Assembly: GCA_016841955.1 (NCBI GenBank)
Contig: JAENYE010000001.1
Location: 1 to 64,000 of the forward strand
Reading direction: 5' to 3'
Source: Methanobacteriota archaeon
GTDB taxonomy: Archaea; Halobacteriota; Methanomicrobia; Methanomicrobiales; Methanoculleaceae
DNA: 64,000 nucleotides
Shown here: positions 10,560 to 18,514 of the stretch, in pieces
How positions within the stretch are numbered: position 1 is the first letter of the stretch
How the letters are laid out: every line of letters starts with the position of its first letter
The notes under the pieces: model-generated
Database searches by the model: none
What the model saw: only the letters and a program-made list of their open reading frames with translations
Told to the model about the DNA's origin: nothing
Translations under genes and position numbers: made by a program

Positions 10560-10871
10560 CCTCTGATCACCACGATGAGAACGCCCCCTTTCGTCTCACA
10601 CGATGGTGCCTGCAGGCACGACGGAGAAGAAGCCCCTCCCCGCCGGCGTGCAAACAGAGATCCTGCGGGGTGCCGGAGAATCACCGGGATTCCACAGGAT
10701 AAAGGGTTCGTGAGTTGCAGGATAGTAGTATAAATATAAATCTCTTGCTATGAACGGCAACCAGGGGAAGCGTTCAGGATTATTATAAAAATTAGAGAAT
10801 ACTAGTTGGATCAGGCGCCGCCGCACCATCACCGGCAACACGGCCTTGCCGGAGGTGACGCCCGGGGGCGC
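10560..10871 (-). promoter_or_regulatory. Intergenic region upstream of the PKD surface protein
   Basis: A 312-bp gap between nfo and the surface-protein gene, both on the minus strand. An AT-rich core at 10725-10805 includes a TTTATATTTATA-like stretch on the minus strand at 10729-10740, which could be the TATA box of the surface-protein gene with a leader of roughly 140 nt. A short open frame exists on the minus strand, but its composition looks random and I do not call it a gene. Confidence 0.4.
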
Positions 10872-11720
10872 TCACGCCCCTGCAAGTTCACGGACCTTCG
10901 CGATATTCCCAATATCGTCCCGCCGCTCGTCCACCGGCGTCTCGCAGATGAGGGGGAGGCTCCGGATAACGGGGTGGCGGAGAATATGCCGGAATCCTTC
11001 CTCCCCGATGGACCCGAGCCCGATATGCTCGTGCCGGTCAAGCCCGCTCCCGAGAGCGCCCTTGCAGTCGTTGAGGTGGACGACCCGCAGGTGTGCAAGG
11101 CCGATCCGGTCGTCGAGCTCCGAAAAGACCGCATCGACCCCCTCCTCGGTCCGGAGGTCGTAGCCGGCGGCGAACGCGTGGCAGGTATCGAAACAGATCC
11201 CGACTCTTCCTTCCGCATCGATCCCGTTCATGATCCGGCAAAGGTCCTCGACGGTCGTCCCCACGCTGTTCTTCTCCCCGGCGGTATTCTCGAGGAGCAG
11301 CATCACGTCGGACTCCCCGGCATCCGCAAACGCCCGGTTTATGGCGGCGATAACCCGTTCCTGCCCCGCCTCTGTTCCGGCACCGCGGTGGTGCCCGAGG
11401 TGGGTCACGAGGTAGGGGACCCCGAGAAGGCCGCACCGCCCGAGCTCCCCGGCGAGTGCCGCGACCGATTTTTCATAGATCTCGGCATCGGGCGAGGCCG
11501 GGTTCGGGAGGTAGGGCATGTGGTCTACGACCGGGCCGAGCCCCGATGCACTCAGTGCCGCCCTGAAGGCTTCGACCGAGCCTAACTCGAGGTCCTTTGC
11601 CCTCCATCCCCGGGGGTTCCGGGAGAAGATCTGAAACGTGTCGCAGCCCCGTTCACGCGCTCTCCCGACCGCGAGGTCGATCGAGCCGGCGATGGAGACG
11701 TGGCATCCCACCAGCACCAT
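10872..11720 (-). CDS. nfo: Endonuclease IV (AP endonuclease)
   Basis: Zn-dependent apurinic/apyrimidinic endonuclease of base-excision repair. The 282-residue product has the AP-endonuclease-2 barrel motifs in order: LLENTAGE, GICFDTCHAFAAGYD and HLND, then GSGLDRHEHIGLGSIG, which supply the metal ligands. The frame is open far upstream, but homology starts at MVLVGCHVSIAGS (11720), preceded by GAGGG about 8 bases away. It lies 25 bp downstream of aksF on the same strand and may be co-transcribed with the coenzyme B cluster, without an obvious functional link. Confidence 0.95.
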   Translation of the reverse strand: MVLVGCHVSIAGSIDLAVGRARERGCDTFQIFSRNPRGWRAKDLELGSVEAFRAALSASGLGPVVDHMPYLPNPASPDAEIYEKSVAALAGELGRCGLLGVPYLVTHLGHHRGAGTEAGQERVIAAINRAFADAGESDVMLLLENTAGEKNSVGTTVEDLCRIMNGIDAEGRVGICFDTCHAFAAGYDLRTEEGVDAVFSELDDRIGLAHLRVVHLNDCKGALGSGLDRHEHIGLGSIGEEGFRHILRHPVIRSLPLICETPVDERRDDIGNIAKVRELAGA

Positions 11721-11745
11721 AGCGTAACCCTCGACTCTGAAGCGT

Positions 11746-12714
11746 TTAGGCCTTCCCCTGCCCGACCTCGCGGAGCACCGCCGCCCCGAACTCCCGGGTG
11801 CCGGCGGCACCGCCGAGGTCGGGGGTCCGGATGCCCGCGTGAAGCACCCGGTGGACGGCCTCCTCAACGGCCGCCGCCGATGCAGGGTCGCCGAGGTGGG
11901 AGAGCAGCATCGCGGCGCTCCTGATGGCCGCGACGGGGTTTGCAACGTTCTTCCCCGCGATGTCGGGAGCGCTCCCGTGCACGGGCTCAAAGAGGGCGTG
12001 CCGCTCCCCGATGTTGGCGCTCGGGAGCATCCCGAGCCCCCCCACCAGGTAGGCGGCGGCGTCGGAGAGGATGTCCCCGAACATGTTGGTCGTCACGACC
12101 ACGTCGTACCGGTCCGGGTGCATCAGGAGGTCGAGGCAGAGCGCGTCGATGTAGCGGGCCGTGCAGGGAACTCCCGCCCGGGCAGCCTCCTCCGTGCAGA
12201 CCTCGACGAAGAGGCAGTCGGATTTCAGCACGTTCGCCTTGTTGCCGACGGTGAGGTGGCGGCGGGACTTCGCGAGGGTGCAGGCGTACCGGGCGATCCG
12301 CTCGCTCCCCCGCCGGGAGACGACCCGGACGGTGCAGGCCCGGTCGGACTCCGTCCACTCGATGCCGGAGTAGAGCCCCTCGGTGTTCTCCCGCACGATG
12401 ACGACGTCGACCCCCTCGCCCCGGATCGGGCGGACGTTCGCGTAGAGGTCGAGAGCACGGCGGATCTGCACAAGAACGCTCCGGTAGCCGGGGTCCGGCG
12501 GCGTCGTGACGGCCCCGAAGAGGATGGCGTCCGCCGACCCCAGATCGGCCATCGTCTCCTCCCCGCAGGCGCTCCCCGTCCGCTCCCACCGGCCGTATCC
12601 CACCTCGACGTCGAAGAACTCGAAGTCCGGGCGTACGGCTGCGAGGATCTCGCGGGCGACCGGGACGACCTCGCGCCCGATGCCGTCGCCCTCAACGACC
12701 GCTACCTTCGTCAT
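11746..12714 (-). CDS. aksF: Homoisocitrate/isopropylmalate-type dehydrogenase, probably AksF
   Basis: NAD(P)-dependent beta-decarboxylating dehydrogenase, 322 residues. It has the nucleotide-binding start VAVVEGDGIGREVVP, the substrate-arginine region RRALDLYANVRP, and the family signature NMFGDILSDAAAYL followed by PVHGSAPDIAGKNVANP. On sequence alone it could be LeuB (leucine) or AksF (threo-homoisocitrate dehydrogenase of the 2-oxosuberate pathway). AksF is favoured because the neighbouring small aconitase subunit carries the homoaconitase YLRT loop and because aksA lacks the LeuA regulatory domain. The ATG at 12714 overlaps the end of the preceding gene by 23 bp. Confidence 0.85.
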   Translation of the reverse strand: MTKVAVVEGDGIGREVVPVAREILAAVRPDFEFFDVEVGYGRWERTGSACGEETMADLGSADAILFGAVTTPPDPGYRSVLVQIRRALDLYANVRPIRGEGVDVVIVRENTEGLYSGIEWTESDRACTVRVVSRRGSERIARYACTLAKSRRHLTVGNKANVLKSDCLFVEVCTEEAARAGVPCTARYIDALCLDLLMHPDRYDVVVTTNMFGDILSDAAAYLVGGLGMLPSANIGERHALFEPVHGSAPDIAGKNVANPVAAIRSAAMLLSHLGDPASAAAVEEAVHRVLHAGIRTPDLGGAAGTREFGAAVLREVGQGKA

Positions 12715-13519
12715 CCTGTTCCCTCCATGCGGCCGCGACCTGCCGCACCGCCTCTGCAATATCCCACGACGACGCCCCCCAGTGGACTACGGCGCCGAAC
12801 AGGCCGTTCCAGCGCCCGAGACCCGCCCGCTCGCTCCGGCAGCACCGGGCAATGAAAGGCTCGCCCGCCACCGTCTCGAGCGGGCAGATGTTCTCCACCG
12901 CAACCCCTTCCCCGTAGCACTCTCGCAACAGTTCCCGTGCCGTCAGGCACCCCGCAACCCGGTCGCCGGGGCGGAGCGGGTCCGCGTCGACGGTGCGGGG
13001 GAAACCGGCCGCACGGCAGGGGTAGACGTCGGCCCCGATCTCCCTGATATCCCGGACATGGTGCTCGAAGACGACCTCGAGGTCGCCAAAGAGTCCGGTT
13101 CTCTCAAGGTCGGCAAGCGTGGCCGAGAGGTGGGGGCGGGGCGGGGTGATGTCGTAGACGTGGATGCGGAGGAATCCCGAGAGGTCCGGATCGAGCACGA
13201 ACGTGGTCTGCTCGCCATGGCCGGTGAATATGGTGCAGCGGTACCCGGACCGCATCGCCTCCTCTACTAAGAATGTTCGATCCTGAACGTTCACGCGATC
13301 CGGGTAGCGGTAGACATCGTCGCCGCCGGCGAGCACCCGGGTTGAGAGTACTTTTCGCATCAACCCGGTCTCGTTCGGGTCGGTCTCCACCTCGAGGACC
13401 TCCGTGCCTTCGTGGGTCTCCCGGACCAGATAGCGCGAGAGGAAGTAAGCCTTATCGCCGCACGGGGTGCCGTTCGCGGATCCGACAAACTTGCAGTGAG
13501 GGGGGAAGATCACCGGCAC
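12692..13519 (-). CDS. Conserved-looking protein of unknown function inside the aks cluster
   Basis: A 275-residue soluble protein that I cannot assign. It has no signal peptide or membrane segment. It is rich in Cys and His with motif-like stretches: PPHCKFVGSANGTPCGD near the N-terminus, FTGHGEQTTFVLDPDL, HVYDITPPRPHLS, FEHHVRDIREIGADVYPC and VENICPLETVAG. It sits between aksE (10-bp overlap) and aksF (23-bp overlap), so it is translationally embedded in the cluster. That position makes a role in coenzyme B synthesis plausible, for instance threonine attachment or thiol formation, but this is inference from context only. Confidence 0.75.
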   Translation of the reverse strand: MPVIFPPHCKFVGSANGTPCGDKAYFLSRYLVRETHEGTEVLEVETDPNETGLMRKVLSTRVLAGGDDVYRYPDRVNVQDRTFLVEEAMRSGYRCTIFTGHGEQTTFVLDPDLSGFLRIHVYDITPPRPHLSATLADLERTGLFGDLEVVFEHHVRDIREIGADVYPCRAAGFPRTVDADPLRPGDRVAGCLTARELLRECYGEGVAVENICPLETVAGEPFIARCCRSERAGLGRWNGLFGAVVHWGASSWDIAEAVRQVAAAWREQDDEGSGR

Positions 13520-13983
13520 GACCTCCAGTAGGGGACCAGCCCTCCGGCCCGGAGGATGGCGACCATCTTCTCCGAGAGCGGACGGGCGGGGTGCCGCTCC
13601 CCGTCAACCTCCACCCATCCCGCATCGAGGTCGAAGGCGACGTGAGCGCCGTCGGTGCAGGAGACCGGGGCCTCGATCACCGGCAGGCCGACGTTGACGG
13701 CGTTCCGGAAGAATATACGGGCGAAAGACGGGGCGACGACCCCGACCACCCCGGCCTCCCTGAGGGCGACCACCGCCTGCTCCCGCGACGACCCGCACCC
13801 CATGTTCCTCCCGGCGACGATGACCGCGCCCCCAAGACGGCCGGCGAGCGTCGGGTCCAGATCCTCGAAGGCGTGCTCCGCCCAGACCGAGCGGTCCTTC
13901 GTCCGGAGGTAGCGCCCAGCGATGATGATGTCGGTGTCGATATCGTTCCCGAGGCAGATCGCCGGCCCAACTCCCTGCATCAT
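13510..13983 (-). CDS. aksE: Homoaconitase small subunit (swivel domain)
   Basis: Small subunit of an aconitase-family hydro-lyase, 157 residues. It has GNDIDTDIIIAGRYL at the N-terminus and the conserved MGCGSSREQA loop. In methanogens this subunit sets substrate choice: isopropylmalate isomerases have a hydrophobic loop, whereas homoaconitase has YLRT. Residues 25-28 here are YLRT, which supports conversion of homocitrate and its longer homologues to the homoisocitrates in 2-oxosuberate synthesis. The start is the first of two adjacent ATGs and overlaps the aksD stop (ATGA). Confidence 0.9.
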   Translation of the reverse strand: MMQGVGPAICLGNDIDTDIIIAGRYLRTKDRSVWAEHAFEDLDPTLAGRLGGAVIVAGRNMGCGSSREQAVVALREAGVVGVVAPSFARIFFRNAVNVGLPVIEAPVSCTDGAHVAFDLDAGWVEVDGERHPARPLSEKMVAILRAGGLVPYWRSCR

Positions 13984-15191
13984 ACCCCCTCCGGCACGGC
14001 GATTACGCCCGCGAGCGCGCTCACGGCGGCGGTGGCGACCGACGAGAGGTAGATCTCGCCGCCCACGCCCATCCGGTTCCTGAAGTTCCGGTTGGCGGTG
14101 GAGAGGCAGACCTCGCCCTCCCCGAGCACGCCGGCGTGCGCCCCGAGGCACGGCCCGCACCCGGGCGGCGCAACCATGCACCCGGCGTCCACAATATCGG
14201 CAAGGACGCCGGTGGCGATCGCCCGGGTGAGCACCGTCCGCGAGGCGGGGACGACCAGGGTGCGGACAGCGACCTTCCTCCCCCGGACGATGCGGGCGAA
14301 CCGGGCAAGGTCCTCGTAACGGCCGTTCGTGCAGGTCCCGACGAAGACCTGGTCGAGGTGCGTGCCCGCGACCTCCTCGGCCTCGCGGACGGTGTCCACC
14401 CGGTGCGGGACCGCGACGAGGGGCACGATATCGGAGAGATCGATCTCGACGGTCCGTTCGTAGCGGCAGTCCTCCGGCATCTGGGGCGATGCCGCGAGGC
14501 CGTACTCCGCGAGGTAGCGGACGGTGGCCGCATCGGCGTAGAAGATCCCCGCCTTCGCCCCGGTCTCGACCGCCATGTTGGAGAGGGTCAGCCGCCCGTC
14601 CATGGAGAGCCCCGCCGCCCCGTCGCCCGCGAACTCCAGCGCCCGGTAGGTCGCTCCTTCCATCCCGAGTTTCGCGACGTAGGCGAGGGCGACGTCTTTT
14701 GGCTCCGCGGCACAGGAGAGCCTGCCGGAGAGGTTGACCGCGATCGTCTCCGGGACCCGGAACCACGTGGCCCCCGAGGCCCAGACCGCCGCCGTGTCGG
14801 TCGCTCCCATCCCGGTGGCAAACGCGCCGAAGGCGCCGAGGGTGCAGGTATGGGAGTCGGCGCCCACGACCACCATGCCGGGCCGGACGACCCCTTCGCT
14901 CATCACCTGGTGGCAGATCCCCCCTCCGGCGTCCGAGAGTGCTATCCCCGAGGACCGGGCATACCCGCGGAGCTCGGCCTGGAGCGTTGCCGTCGTGCCG
15001 GTGTTCGCCGGGACAATGTGGTCGAAGATCAGGCGCAGGCGCTCGGGATGGGGGAGCCGCTCCACCCCCATCTCCCGGAGCGCCTCCCGGGCGAGGACGC
15101 CGGTCCCGTCATGGGCAAAGGCGATATCGACCTCGCGGTCCACGTATGCCCCCGCCGGTGCGCCGAGGATCCGCTCCGAGAGCGTGCTCAC
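13980..15191 (-). CDS. aksD: Homoaconitase large subunit
   Basis: Large, iron-sulfur subunit of the aconitase-family hydro-lyase partnered with AksE, 403 residues. Cys287 (GTCTNGR) and Cys345/Cys348 (PPGCGPCLG) are the three expected ligands of the [4Fe-4S] cluster. FDHIVPANTGT and GADSHTCTLGAFGAFATGMG are other family signatures. It would be LeuC if it acted in leucine synthesis; the YLRT loop in its partner favours homoaconitase. It starts with GTG overlapping the aksA stop (GTGA), so aksA-aksD-aksE look translationally coupled. Confidence 0.9.
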   Translation of the reverse strand: MSTLSERILGAPAGAYVDREVDIAFAHDGTGVLAREALREMGVERLPHPERLRLIFDHIVPANTGTTATLQAELRGYARSSGIALSDAGGGICHQVMSEGVVRPGMVVVGADSHTCTLGAFGAFATGMGATDTAAVWASGATWFRVPETIAVNLSGRLSCAAEPKDVALAYVAKLGMEGATYRALEFAGDGAAGLSMDGRLTLSNMAVETGAKAGIFYADAATVRYLAEYGLAASPQMPEDCRYERTVEIDLSDIVPLVAVPHRVDTVREAEEVAGTHLDQVFVGTCTNGRYEDLARFARIVRGRKVAVRTLVVPASRTVLTRAIATGVLADIVDAGCMVAPPGCGPCLGAHAGVLGEGEVCLSTANRNFRNRMGVGGEIYLSSVATAAVSALAGVIAVPEGV

Positions 15192-16318
15192 TGGACGATC
15201 CCCTCCTTTGCCTTACGGAGGAGCCCGCAGAGCACCTCGCGGGTTACGGTGCACTTCCCTTCGCTCTTCTGTTTGACCTGATCGAGCACCCACCGCGCCT
15301 CCTCATCAGAGAGGTCGAACCCGTAGGCCTTCGCGACATGCTCAAGCGCCTTTTTCCCCGTATGTTTCCCGAGGATGAACCGCCGTTCGCCGCCCACCAG
15401 CTCCGGGGGGATGTACTCGTAGGTCGAAGGGTCACCAAGGATAGCGGCGATGTGGATCCCGCTCTCGTGGGCGAAGGCGTTCTCGCCGACGACCGGCCGG
15501 GTACGCTCCGGGGCCACGCCTGAGCACCGGGCGACCAGGCTCGAGGTATCCTGCAGGCGGGAGAGGTCGTAGCGGTCGACGCCGCCCTTCATCCGCAGGG
15601 CGACGAGCACCTGCTCGAGCGCCGCGTTCCCGGCACGCTCGCCGATGCCGTTGACGGTGGTGTGGAGCTGGAACGCCCCGGCGGCTGCTGCCGTGATGGT
15701 GTTTGCGGATGCAAACCCGAGGTCGTTGTGGCAGTGGATGCAGAGCGGGAGGGGAGCCGCATCGAGGATCCCCGAGACGACCGCGTGGGTCTCAAGCGGC
15801 GTGAGGCACCCGACCGTATCCGCGAAACTGACGAGATCGGCACCGCACTCGACGCCCCGGGTATACATCTCCACCAGAAACGCCGGGTCGGTCCGCGAGG
15901 CGTCCTCGGCAGCGAACCGGACCTGCACGCCGTGGTCGGTGGCGAACTCCACCATATCGAGGGCGTCCTCAAGCACCTCCCCGCGGGACTTCCGGTACTT
16001 GTGCCGGATGTGGAGGTCCGAGGTCGCGATAAAGATGCTGACCATGTCCACGTCGCAGTCGAGGGCCGCCTCGATGTCGGGCTGCAACGCCCGGGCCAGG
16101 CAGCAGACGCGTGCGTCCAGACCGCTCCCGGCAATGGCGGCGACACATTCCTTCTCCGCCGCCGATACCACCGGGAACCCGGCCTCGATCACCTCCACGC
16201 CGATCTCGTCGAGTGATCGGGCGATCGCCATCTTCTCATCATAAGTAAACGAGACGCCGGGAGTCTGCTCCCCGTCTCGCAGCGTTACATCACAGATCTC
16301 GATATGCCACGGTAACAT
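15188..16318 (-). CDS. aksA: (Homo)n-citrate synthase AksA
   Basis: LeuA/homocitrate-synthase family enzyme that condenses 2-oxoglutarate (and then 2-oxoadipate and 2-oxopimelate) with acetyl-CoA, the chain-lengthening step toward 2-oxosuberate. The 376-residue product has the catalytic ICDVTLRDGEQTPGV, metal-binding HCHND and the second signature NGIGERAGNAALEQV. It lacks the C-terminal allosteric domain of leucine-pathway LeuA (about 500 residues), as AksA does. I use the ATG at 16318 because GGAGG is 9 bases upstream; a GTG three codons earlier is possible but too close to it. It overlaps the TPP-enzyme gene by 29 bp. Confidence 0.88.
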   Translation of the reverse strand: MLPWHIEICDVTLRDGEQTPGVSFTYDEKMAIARSLDEIGVEVIEAGFPVVSAAEKECVAAIAGSGLDARVCCLARALQPDIEAALDCDVDMVSIFIATSDLHIRHKYRKSRGEVLEDALDMVEFATDHGVQVRFAAEDASRTDPAFLVEMYTRGVECGADLVSFADTVGCLTPLETHAVVSGILDAAPLPLCIHCHNDLGFASANTITAAAAGAFQLHTTVNGIGERAGNAALEQVLVALRMKGGVDRYDLSRLQDTSSLVARCSGVAPERTRPVVGENAFAHESGIHIAAILGDPSTYEYIPPELVGGERRFILGKHTGKKALEHVAKAYGFDLSDEEARWVLDQVKQKSEGKCTVTREVLCGLLRKAKEGIVQ

Positions 16319-17546
16319 GTCGTCCACCCTCCGGGCAGGCGCCTTCGATCACCACCGTCCGGGGCCCTCCCTCGCGGGGGGCGAGGGCCCGGCGAAGCGC
16401 CGCGTTGTCGTCTGCGCCGCAGACGACCGGGTTCGCCCAGGCGATGTAGCGAAGTATATCGGGGACGGGGTGACCGCCGGTCATCCCCATCCGGTTGTTC
16501 GCGAGGACGATACAGAGGAGCGGGAGTCGACGCTCGTAGACGTCGATGAGGGCGTTTAGCCCTGAGTGCAGGAGCGCGTAGTCGCCGGTGAGCGCGACGC
16601 CCGTGCCGGTCGCCGCCACGGCAACCGACGAGCCGAGGCCGTAGGTGGCGATGCCGACCCGGTAGGGCGGGTTCATCGCGAGGATTGCGCACCCGGCGTC
16701 GCAGACCGCCCGCATCCCGCGCTCGGAGAGGATGGCAAGCGCCGGGTGGAACGGGCAGTCCCGGCAGAACGTCCGGCAGTAGCCCCTGGAGGAGAACCGT
16801 TCCGGCTCCCCGGCAGGGTCGGGATGGGTGAGCAGCCGGTGCTCCCGGAGGAAGGGGCGGCCGACCTCACGGGTCGGGGCGAGCGCGTCCGGGTCTGCCG
16901 GGGGCGGGTAGACGATGAGGGCACGGCGTTCACCGCCGGAGAGCCGGTTCAGCGGCGAGGACCGCGACCAGGCAAACATCGCCGCGGTCCGGCGTTCTGC
17001 CGCCGCCGCCCGTCCGGCCATCGTGAGCCCCGGGTCCGCGAGGCTCCCCTCCAGGTCGCTCCGGGGAGAGGAGGGGGACGGGACATCCGCGTCCAGGAGG
17101 TCGGGCGTGACCCTGACGATGGCAACGCGGGAGAAGGTCTCCGAAGCCTCGAACGCCGCTTCGACCGCCGTGCCGAGCGTCTCGCCGTCGGGTTCGAGAA
17201 CCGGGACCCGGGCCACCTCGCCGTAGTAGCGGGAGTCCTGCACGACGTCCGATGCGACCGCACACACGTCGTCGCCGACGACGACCACGACGCCTGCCCG
17301 GAGACCCTGAGCGGTAGCGTGCACGAGCGGGTCCGCACAGGCGTTGAGGCCGACGTGCTTGACCACCACGGCGGCCCTCCGCCCGGAAAGCGAGTCGCCG
17401 AGAGCGTACTCGAGCGCCACCTTCTCGTTTACGGTGATCACGGCCCCGGCCCGGGCGGCAAGCCCCGATACCGGGTAGCCGGGGACTGTGTAGCAGCGGT
17501 CGGCAGACCGGAGGATGGCCAGAGCGAGTGCCTCGGTGCCCTTCAT
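16290..17546 (-). CDS. IorA-like TPP enzyme without ferredoxin domain; candidate 2-oxosuberate decarboxylase
   Basis: A 418-residue thiamine-diphosphate enzyme related to the alpha subunit of indolepyruvate:ferredoxin oxidoreductase. The N-terminal pyrimidine domain has VNEKVALEYALGDSLSG and VKHVGLNACADPL (residues 39-73). The C-terminal PP domain has the TPP motif GD(321-322)-x27-NN(350-351). A CX3CX2C group lies at 257-264. Unlike IorA (about 600 residues) it stops after the PP domain, has no ferredoxin module, and no iorB is nearby. This suggests a non-oxidative 2-oxoacid decarboxylase. Lying directly upstream of aksA-aksD-aksE, it is a candidate for 2-oxosuberate decarboxylase (inference). 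It begins at an ATGA overlap with the radical SAM gene. Confidence 0.8.
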   Translation of the reverse strand: MKGTEALALAILRSADRCYTVPGYPVSGLAARAGAVITVNEKVALEYALGDSLSGRRAAVVVKHVGLNACADPLVHATAQGLRAGVVVVVGDDVCAVASDVVQDSRYYGEVARVPVLEPDGETLGTAVEAAFEASETFSRVAIVRVTPDLLDADVPSPSSPRSDLEGSLADPGLTMAGRAAAAERRTAAMFAWSRSSPLNRLSGGERRALIVYPPPADPDALAPTREVGRPFLREHRLLTHPDPAGEPERFSSRGYCRTFCRDCPFHPALAILSERGMRAVCDAGCAILAMNPPYRVGIATYGLGSSVAVAATGTGVALTGDYALLHSGLNALIDVYERRLPLLCIVLANNRMGMTGGHPVPDILRYIAWANPVVCGADDNAALRRALAPREGGPRTVVIEGACPEGGRHVTVAYRDL

Positions 17547-18514
17547 GTGTCCCTCCCCGGCACCAGGTCGCACCCGGTGCACGCCGCACACATCGTCAGT
17601 GCCCGGCGGGGGTCGAGCCCGGCCAGGCGGAGGATACGCTCGTGGATCCCGCAGAGCCTGATCAGCCGTTCGGCGGACGGGCGGGGCCGTCCGGCGAGAG
17701 ACGCCGCCGGGGTGAGCGGGCGGAGAACAGGGATAACCCCGGTCGCGGCGAGGTCTGCCATGACCCGCTCCAGGTCTTCGTCGGTCTCCCCGAGGCCGAC
17801 GATGACGTTCGAGTAGACCCTGTCCCGCCCGAAGAGCGCCACGGAGGACGAGAGCGCCTCCCAGACCGCGTTCCACGCAAGATCGGGGCACATCTCAGCA
17901 AAGAGCGCCTCCGTCGCCGCCTCGATGTTGAATTTCACTTCCACGACGCCGAGGGCACGGAGCCGGGCCGGGGTTTGTGGTCCCGGGTAGATCGAGACCC
18001 CGATGGGGAGGCCGAACGGCAGGAGCGCCGCCACGACGTCGAGGACGTACGCCTCCTCCTCCTCGATCGAGGAGGCGACACCGCTCGTGATCGCGATGGC
18101 ATCGCTCCGGTCGGCCACGTTCCCGACCATCCGGACGATCTCTTCGATCTCTTTCCGCCGGCCGGGAAGGCCCGGCACCGGGCAGTAGCGGCAGTGGAAG
18201 ATGCACGTCCCGCTGACAGTGATGTAGGCCTGGCGGGGGCAGTGGAGGGCGGCGGGCTCCAGACGGCCGGAGACCACATCGCCGTCGATGAAGAGGTCCG
18301 CCCCGCCTCCTCCCCGGTGGACGACCTCGATGGGGCTTGCCTTGCCGATACCGGCCCGGACCCGCCGGCCACCGCCGACGGAGAAGAAGAGCGAGCCGGA
18401 GGTCCCGGCCGAGGGGCCGGCGGCGGAACGGGATACGTACGGCTCTGCAGGTTCGCCTGAGAGGCGAACCGAACCAGCCTCAAGCAGCCGGGCCTTTAGC
18501 CGATTCCATTCCAT
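17543..18514 (-). CDS. Radical SAM protein with second C-terminal Cys cluster
   Basis: Radical SAM protein of 323 residues. The CX3CX2C motif binding the SAM-cleaving [4Fe-4S] cluster is at C104-C108-C111 (CIFHCRYC), after an unusual N-terminal region of about 100 residues. A second CX2CX2C group (C309, C312, C315) close to the C-terminus could hold an auxiliary iron-sulfur cluster or bind substrate. The specific reaction is unknown. It overlaps the TiaS-like gene upstream by 19 bp and the TPP enzyme downstream by 4 bp, so it is an integral member of the aks cluster. Possible roles include modification or sulfur insertion in coenzyme B synthesis, which is speculative. Confidence 0.85.
   Translation of the reverse strand: MEWNRLKARLLEAGSVRLSGEPAEPYVSRSAAGPSAGTSGSLFFSVGGGRRVRAGIGKASPIEVVHRGGGGADLFIDGDVVSGRLEPAALHCPRQAYITVSGTCIFHCRYCPVPGLPGRRKEIEEIVRMVGNVADRSDAIAITSGVASSIEEEEAYVLDVVAALLPFGLPIGVSIYPGPQTPARLRALGVVEVKFNIEAATEALFAEMCPDLAWNAVWEALSSSVALFGRDRVYSNVIVGLGETDEDLERVMADLAATGVIPVLRPLTPAASLAGRPRPSAERLIRLCGIHERILRLAGLDPRRALTMCAACTGCDLVPGRDT

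Noticed and set aside
10596-10841. 81-codon frame upstream of the PKD protein on the minus strand
   Set aside because: No homology, unlikely composition, and it covers the probable promoter.
11746-16318. Reading the cluster as leucine biosynthesis (leuBDCA)
   Set aside because: The small subunit has the homoaconitase YLRT loop and AksA lacks the LeuA regulatory domain. LeuBCD activity cannot be fully excluded, so it is noted in the entries.
16290-17546. Plain indolepyruvate:ferredoxin oxidoreductase alpha subunit
   Set aside because: The ferredoxin domain and the IorB partner are missing and the neighbours are not aromatic amino acid genes.
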